Of a stretch of 64,000 bases of DNA, positions 61,701 to 64,000 are shown piece by piece; the stretch's first letter is position 1; every line of letters starts with the position of its first letter. The stretch is from Paenibacillus sp. FSL R7-0345. Lineage in GTDB: Bacteria > Bacillota > Bacilli > Paenibacillales > Paenibacillaceae. A program made the position numbers and the translations under genes. Location: positions 2,338,501 through 2,402,500 of the forward strand of contig NZ_CP152002.1 in assembly GCF_038595055.1 (NCBI RefSeq). Direction: 5' to 3'. The notes under the pieces were generated by a model. The model was not told the DNA's origin, did not search any database, and was given only the letters and a program-made list of their open reading frames with translations.

Positions 61701-62853
61701 AGTAAAAGCAACAGTGGATACAGCAGGCAATTCTTCATATCCGGTCAGCGCTGCGGATGTGACGGCTGCTGTAGAGGCACTGAAAACCTCAGCGGCGGAC
61801 GAACTGGTATTCCGCACGGCAGCGGGTGATGCTGCGGGGGCGGCTACGCTGACTATTCCTGCGGCAGCGTGGACCGAGATTGCCGGCAGCACAGCGCAGA
61901 CCGTGACCTTTACAAGCGGAACCGGCTCAGTTTCCCTGGACCGTGCCGCTGTCTCGGCTATCCGGACTGCAGCTGCAGGTGAAGCAGTCAGCCTGACGAT
62001 TGCTGCTGCAAATCTCACAACCGGCTCAAGCCTGATCGGCAGCCGCCCGGTAGTGAGCCTTGAGGTTAAGACCGGCAGCCGTAACGTTTCCAGCTTTGGC
62101 ACCGGCGGAGCGGTAGTAAGTGTCCCTTATACACTCGCTGCGGGAGAAGATGCTGCTGCAGTGGTCGCTTATTATGTATCACCAGCAGGCGGGCTGACGG
62201 TGCTCCCGGCAAGCAGCTATAATGCGGAAACCGGCCAGCTGACCTTCGGAACTTCTCATTTCTCGGTATATGCCGTCGGTTATAACAAGCCGGCGTTTAC
62301 CGATACAGCATCCAGCTACGCGCAGGATTCTATCACTTACCTGGCGGCACGCGGTATCATTTCCGGTATTTCGGCAGAGCAGTTTGGCCTGAAAAGCAAG
62401 CTGAGCCGCGGGGACGCAGCACTGCTGCTGGCCCGCCTCGCGGGTGCCGAGCTGGGTAATTCAACCTCCGGCAGCTTTACTGATGTGCAGGCAGGTGATT
62501 ATTTCGCTGCTGCGGTCGGCTGGGCCAGTGTGAATGGAATCGTGAACGGTACAGGCGACGGCAAGTTTACGCCTGAGGCCAATGTTTCACGGGAGCAGCT
62601 GGCGGTGATGATTGTCCGTCTGGCTGAAGCGATGAACTGGAGCCTACCGGTGAACGGCGGGGCAGCTGCAAGCTTCGCTGATCAGGCATCAATCAGCAGC
62701 TACGCTCAGGAAGCTGCAAAAGCAGTCCAGCAGGCAGGCATCCTGTCCGGCCAGGCAGCGGCGGGCGGCAAGGTTAACTTTGCCCCGCAGGCCTCGGCAA
62801 CCCGTGAAGAAACAGCGCAGCTGCTGGCTAAGCTGTTGAAGGCTGTGCAGTAA
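58780..62853 (+). CDS. SLH-anchored surface protein with lamin-tail and choice-of-anchor I domains
   Basis: This 1357-residue cell-surface protein has a signal peptide at about 1-31. A lamin-tail-like domain follows (about 45-195: IELYNPLDTDVDLSGWSLQYS), then a putative Ig domain (about 270-345: PAASAGAPYTVALSVYGGVQPYSF). A large beta-propeller region of the choice-of-anchor I type (about 360-860) includes the recurring text FTANEGDATEW, DLEPEFIELSENQ and GPEGIEF. After it come a BIG2-like Ig domain, a low-complexity Ala/Thr region, and three SLH repeats (about 1175-1357). The SLH domains bind secondary cell-wall polymer. Enzymatic activity is uncertain; related propellers have phytase- or phosphatase-like annotations. 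The TTG at 58780 follows TAGGAGTGA; the in-frame GTG at 58768 lies within that site. Confidence 0.87.
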   Translation: MKRSGTTLLSLLLAAELVLVPAWSVTPAAAAVAQLPGTPYNADGTYNVNVPHIIVNQVYGGGDADTTGGYFSHGYIELYNPLDTDVDLSGWSLQYSDPAMSGAWSRLELSGTIKAHSSYLITDSKNNPTFQSDISGKGDQTWNGLLFNNKGMKVVLLSNTDLLTAVNPFTSKTSAYVDMIGTAGNDKGSVIDGYEGDYPTGKEEGTSKQKSVRRADFTDTDNNKSDLKQISFDNLDAAGMNLMKPHSSTDGAWGVKAPALGVGTTELPAASAGAPYTVALSVYGGVQPYSFTAEGLPEGLKLDAATGTISGTPLAAGISTVSYTVYDSSATPAKVTGILKLDVGKPAADPKQDVISITKIGGYSVGTTNKNGGVAEIVRYNRDNGKFYLVNGSAQPATVDIVNLKDGAHPEKETSINVEELSETGGFVYGDLTSVDINTATKRIAVAVQEADAMKNGKVLVLDYDGKLLETFEAGVQPDMVKYTADGRYILTADEAEPRTLAGDPEGSVTIIDTVTKVVNRMKFDNPAVIDDLVHIRGAVDPETKLITGEGAKEDAVRDLEPEFIELSENQKTAYVSLQENNAIAAVDIASGKLLSVKGLGVKNLNAPGNALDLVNDGKIQLENVPFFGVYMPDGISQYTVNGKTYLFTANEGDATEWDSKENASTIGKIKGSLNPDSDAAKFLAGTTKYDGVEVMSDMGHDGIYLYGGRSFSIWDASDMKQVYDGGSDFEQITAERLPATFNASNSNTTLDSRSSKKGPEPEYVKIGKVGQKALAFVGLERIGGLMTYDVTNPEQPEFVNYINTREFTPKNNLETDTGPEGIEFIAAADSPTGLPLVLVANEVGGTVAIYQLNVTKVTLDKTALSLQAGSTPAVLTAAVLPAGEGAEGLSWSSSNTAVASVDQAGKVTPLTAGTAVISVYSADGYGLAEAQVTVQAADPVISQPGSSPSGGSTTGVTTPATAVSTSNGKTVLEVKATVDTAGNSSYPVSAADVTAAVEALKTSAADELVFRTAAGDAAGAATLTIPAAAWTEIAGSTAQTVTFTSGTGSVSLDRAAVSAIRTAAAGEAVSLTIAAANLTTGSSLIGSRPVVSLEVKTGSRNVSSFGTGGAVVSVPYTLAAGEDAAAVVAYYVSPAGGLTVLPASSYNAETGQLTFGTSHFSVYAVGYNKPAFTDTASSYAQDSITYLAARGIISGISAEQFGLKSKLSRGDAALLLARLAGAELGNSTSGSFTDVQAGDYFAAAVGWASVNGIVNGTGDGKFTPEANVSREQLAVMIVRLAEAMNWSLPVNGGAAASFADQASISSYAQEAAKAVQQAGILSGQAAAGGKVNFAPQASATREETAQLLAKLLKAVQ

Positions 62854-63011
62854 CACTGGCGGACAGCAGGCAATATTCCGCGCCACAAATAAAGTGATAC
62901 ACATGCCGGACATTTTTTGCGGCGCGGGTATTTTAAATTTTATTGTTCTGGAACACTACATGCTATAATGGAGCGGTGCACCCCCAAATACATGTATGAG
63001 GTGATCAGCGA

Positions 63012-63422
63012 ATGGGATTTCAGGCAGGCCAGCTGTTTATTAATTTGCCCGTAGCCAATCTGCAGAGGTCGATTGAATTTTTTACGGCAATCGGATTTGA
63101 GTTTAATCCTCAGTTTACGGATGAGAATGCAACCTGTATGATCATTAACGGTAATTCGTATGCGATGCTGCTGACACGGGATTATTTCGGCACATTTACG
63201 GACAAGACGATCATTGATGCTGCTGCCCATGCAGAGGTCATTACCTGCTTCTCCGCTGCAAGCAAAGAACAGGTGGACGAGCTGGTGCAGAAGGCGCTGG
63301 ATGCCGGCGGTAAGCCGTTTAATGCTCCGGTCGATCATGGCTTCATGTATAATTGGAGCTTCCAGGACCTGGATGGGCATCTTTGGGAAGTTGTGTACAT
63401 GGATGAGAGTGCTGCTCAGTAA
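63012..63422 (+). CDS. VOC-family (glyoxalase-like) protein
   Basis: This 136-residue VOC superfamily protein has the opening FINLPVANLQRSIEFFTAIGFEFN, SYAMLLTRDYFGTF, a central EVITCFSAASKEQVDELVQKALDAGGKPF, and the closing YNWSFQDLDGHLWEVVYMD, the usual late motif with the last acidic metal ligand. The activity is unknown; many relatives bind drugs or are lyases or dioxygenases. GAGGTGATCAGC precedes the ATG. It stands alone and ends in a terminator at 63447. Confidence 0.87.
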   Translation: MGFQAGQLFINLPVANLQRSIEFFTAIGFEFNPQFTDENATCMIINGNSYAMLLTRDYFGTFTDKTIIDAAAHAEVITCFSAASKEQVDELVQKALDAGGKPFNAPVDHGFMYNWSFQDLDGHLWEVVYMDESAAQ

Positions 63423-63446
63423 AGCTTTTTACAAACGAAATGGTTC

Positions 63447-63477
63447 AGGCAGGTGCCCCCGGGGTGCTTGCCTTTTT
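63447..63477 (+). terminator. Rho-independent terminator
   Basis: An AGGCAGGTGCCC arm (63447-63458) pairs with GGGTGCTTGCCT (63462-63473) with a G-T pair, then TTTT. Confidence 0.82.
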
Positions 63478-63640
63478 ATGTTCCATGGATGTATCCCGGT
63501 TTACAATATTGCAACAGATTCTTTACACTCCGCATACAAAACCCCGGAGAGCCGTTAATATCCAGCTTCTACAATGAGTTTGTCGCAAAAATTACATACA
63601 TAAAGAAATGACAAAAGCTTTAATAGAAGGGATGATTGGC

Positions 63641-64000
63641 TTGAAAAGAAGGTTGCTGCACTTATCCATGAAATGGAAGCTGATTCTTAGTTTTACTGCG
63701 ATTTCGCTGATCTTTTTAGGAGTTGCTCTGCTTCAGGGGCAGAAGATTAGCCAAGTGGAGCTGTCAATGGAACGCCAGAAATCGGAGATGGAAAAAAGAA
63801 TTACCGTTTCGACCATCACCCAGCTGCTGCAGGAGCTGAACAGCCTGGAAACCTCACTTGCCGAATCCAGTGACCTGGAGCTGGCAGAGCCGTTTATGGA
63901 CAAGCAGCAGCAGCTGAAGGAAGCTGTGGCCACGGTCAGTTTTGAAAAGGAAACCACCGCATGGAAGGATTTGCAGCTGCTGAATACCGCAATAAATATG
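63641..64000 (+). CDS. Membrane sensor or chemoreceptor, N-terminal part (runs off window)
   Basis: The first 120 codons are of a membrane protein cut by the window edge. It has a basic start (KRRLLHLSMKWK), then one long hydrophobic helix (LILSFTAISLIFLGVALL), then an extracellular coiled helix rich in Glu and Gln (SMERQKSEMEKRITVSTITQLLQELNSLETSL). This is the usual beginning of a methyl-accepting chemotaxis protein or a sensor histidine kinase; the signalling part lies outside. The TTG at 63641 follows GAAGGGATGA at good spacing; the ATG at 63632 would directly abut that site. Confidence 0.7.
   Translation, partial: MKRRLLHLSMKWKLILSFTAISLIFLGVALLQGQKISQVELSMERQKSEMEKRITVSTITQLLQELNSLETSLAESSDLELAEPFMDKQQQLKEAVATVSFEKETTAWKDLQLLNTAINM

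Overview
The window reads like the chromosome of a Paenibacillus-type Gram-positive bacterium. Base composition is moderate to slightly GC-rich, Shine-Dalgarno sites are strong, and TTG and GTG starts are frequent. There are two very large secreted proteins with C-terminal S-layer homology (SLH) domains, lipoprotein-type siderophore receptors behind Fur-like operators, and many small GNAT, VOC, AraC and LysR genes. This placement is inferred from gene content; no rRNA or tRNA gene is visible to confirm it.

Layout. 1-2.9 kb: ferric-siderophore ABC importer, with ATPase and permease on minus and the binding lipoprotein divergent on plus, around two Fur-like boxes. 3-9 kb: mixed metabolic and membrane genes (LLM flavin oxidoreductase, zinc-finger protein with a C10 tract, CDP-alcohol phosphotransferase, CPBP protease, secreted FMN-binding protein, VOC protein). 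9.6-15.4 kb: a 1.9-kaa SLH-anchored family 9 pectate lyase. 15.6-22 kb: glycosyltransferase, M3 peptidase with a LysR regulator, a kinase-like phosphotransferase, a YdeI protein and two DUF1801 proteins. 22.3-25.9 kb: metallophosphoesterase cluster with decayed paralogues and a broken LRR gene. 26-28 kb: a Fur-boxed gene fusing an AraC regulator to a siderophore-binding lipoprotein. 28-34 kb: GNAT, AraC, and a nucleotidyltransferase-UvrA2 operon. 34-36 kb: IS200/IS605 element (tnpA, tnpB) beside a GNAT pseudogene. 36-48 kb: amidase, nucleotidyltransferase, stalk-domain protein, an AT-richer pair of genes, AprX-like subtilase, FAD oxidoreductase and UbiD decarboxylase. 48.6-51 kb: GNAT and WYL genes. 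51.4-56.5 kb: hybrid histidine kinase plus HD-GYP response regulator. 56.5-57.4 kb: two tandem-repeat arrays. 57.4-64 kb: glycosyltransferase, a second SLH giant, a VOC protein, and the start of a membrane sensor or chemoreceptor.

Most notable structure. (1) Three intergenic elements of about 185 bp (9147, 20332, 48357) share one plan: two direct 24-bp units 50 bp apart, then two inverted copies 50-51 bp apart. (2) The AraC-lipoprotein fusion carries an internal lipoprotein signal peptide and its own ideal ribosome-binding site and ATG inside the frame, and a Fur-like box fills the spacer of its promoter. (3) A seven-copy 51-bp minisatellite is open on both strands. Functions are assigned by recognition of motifs, not by database search.
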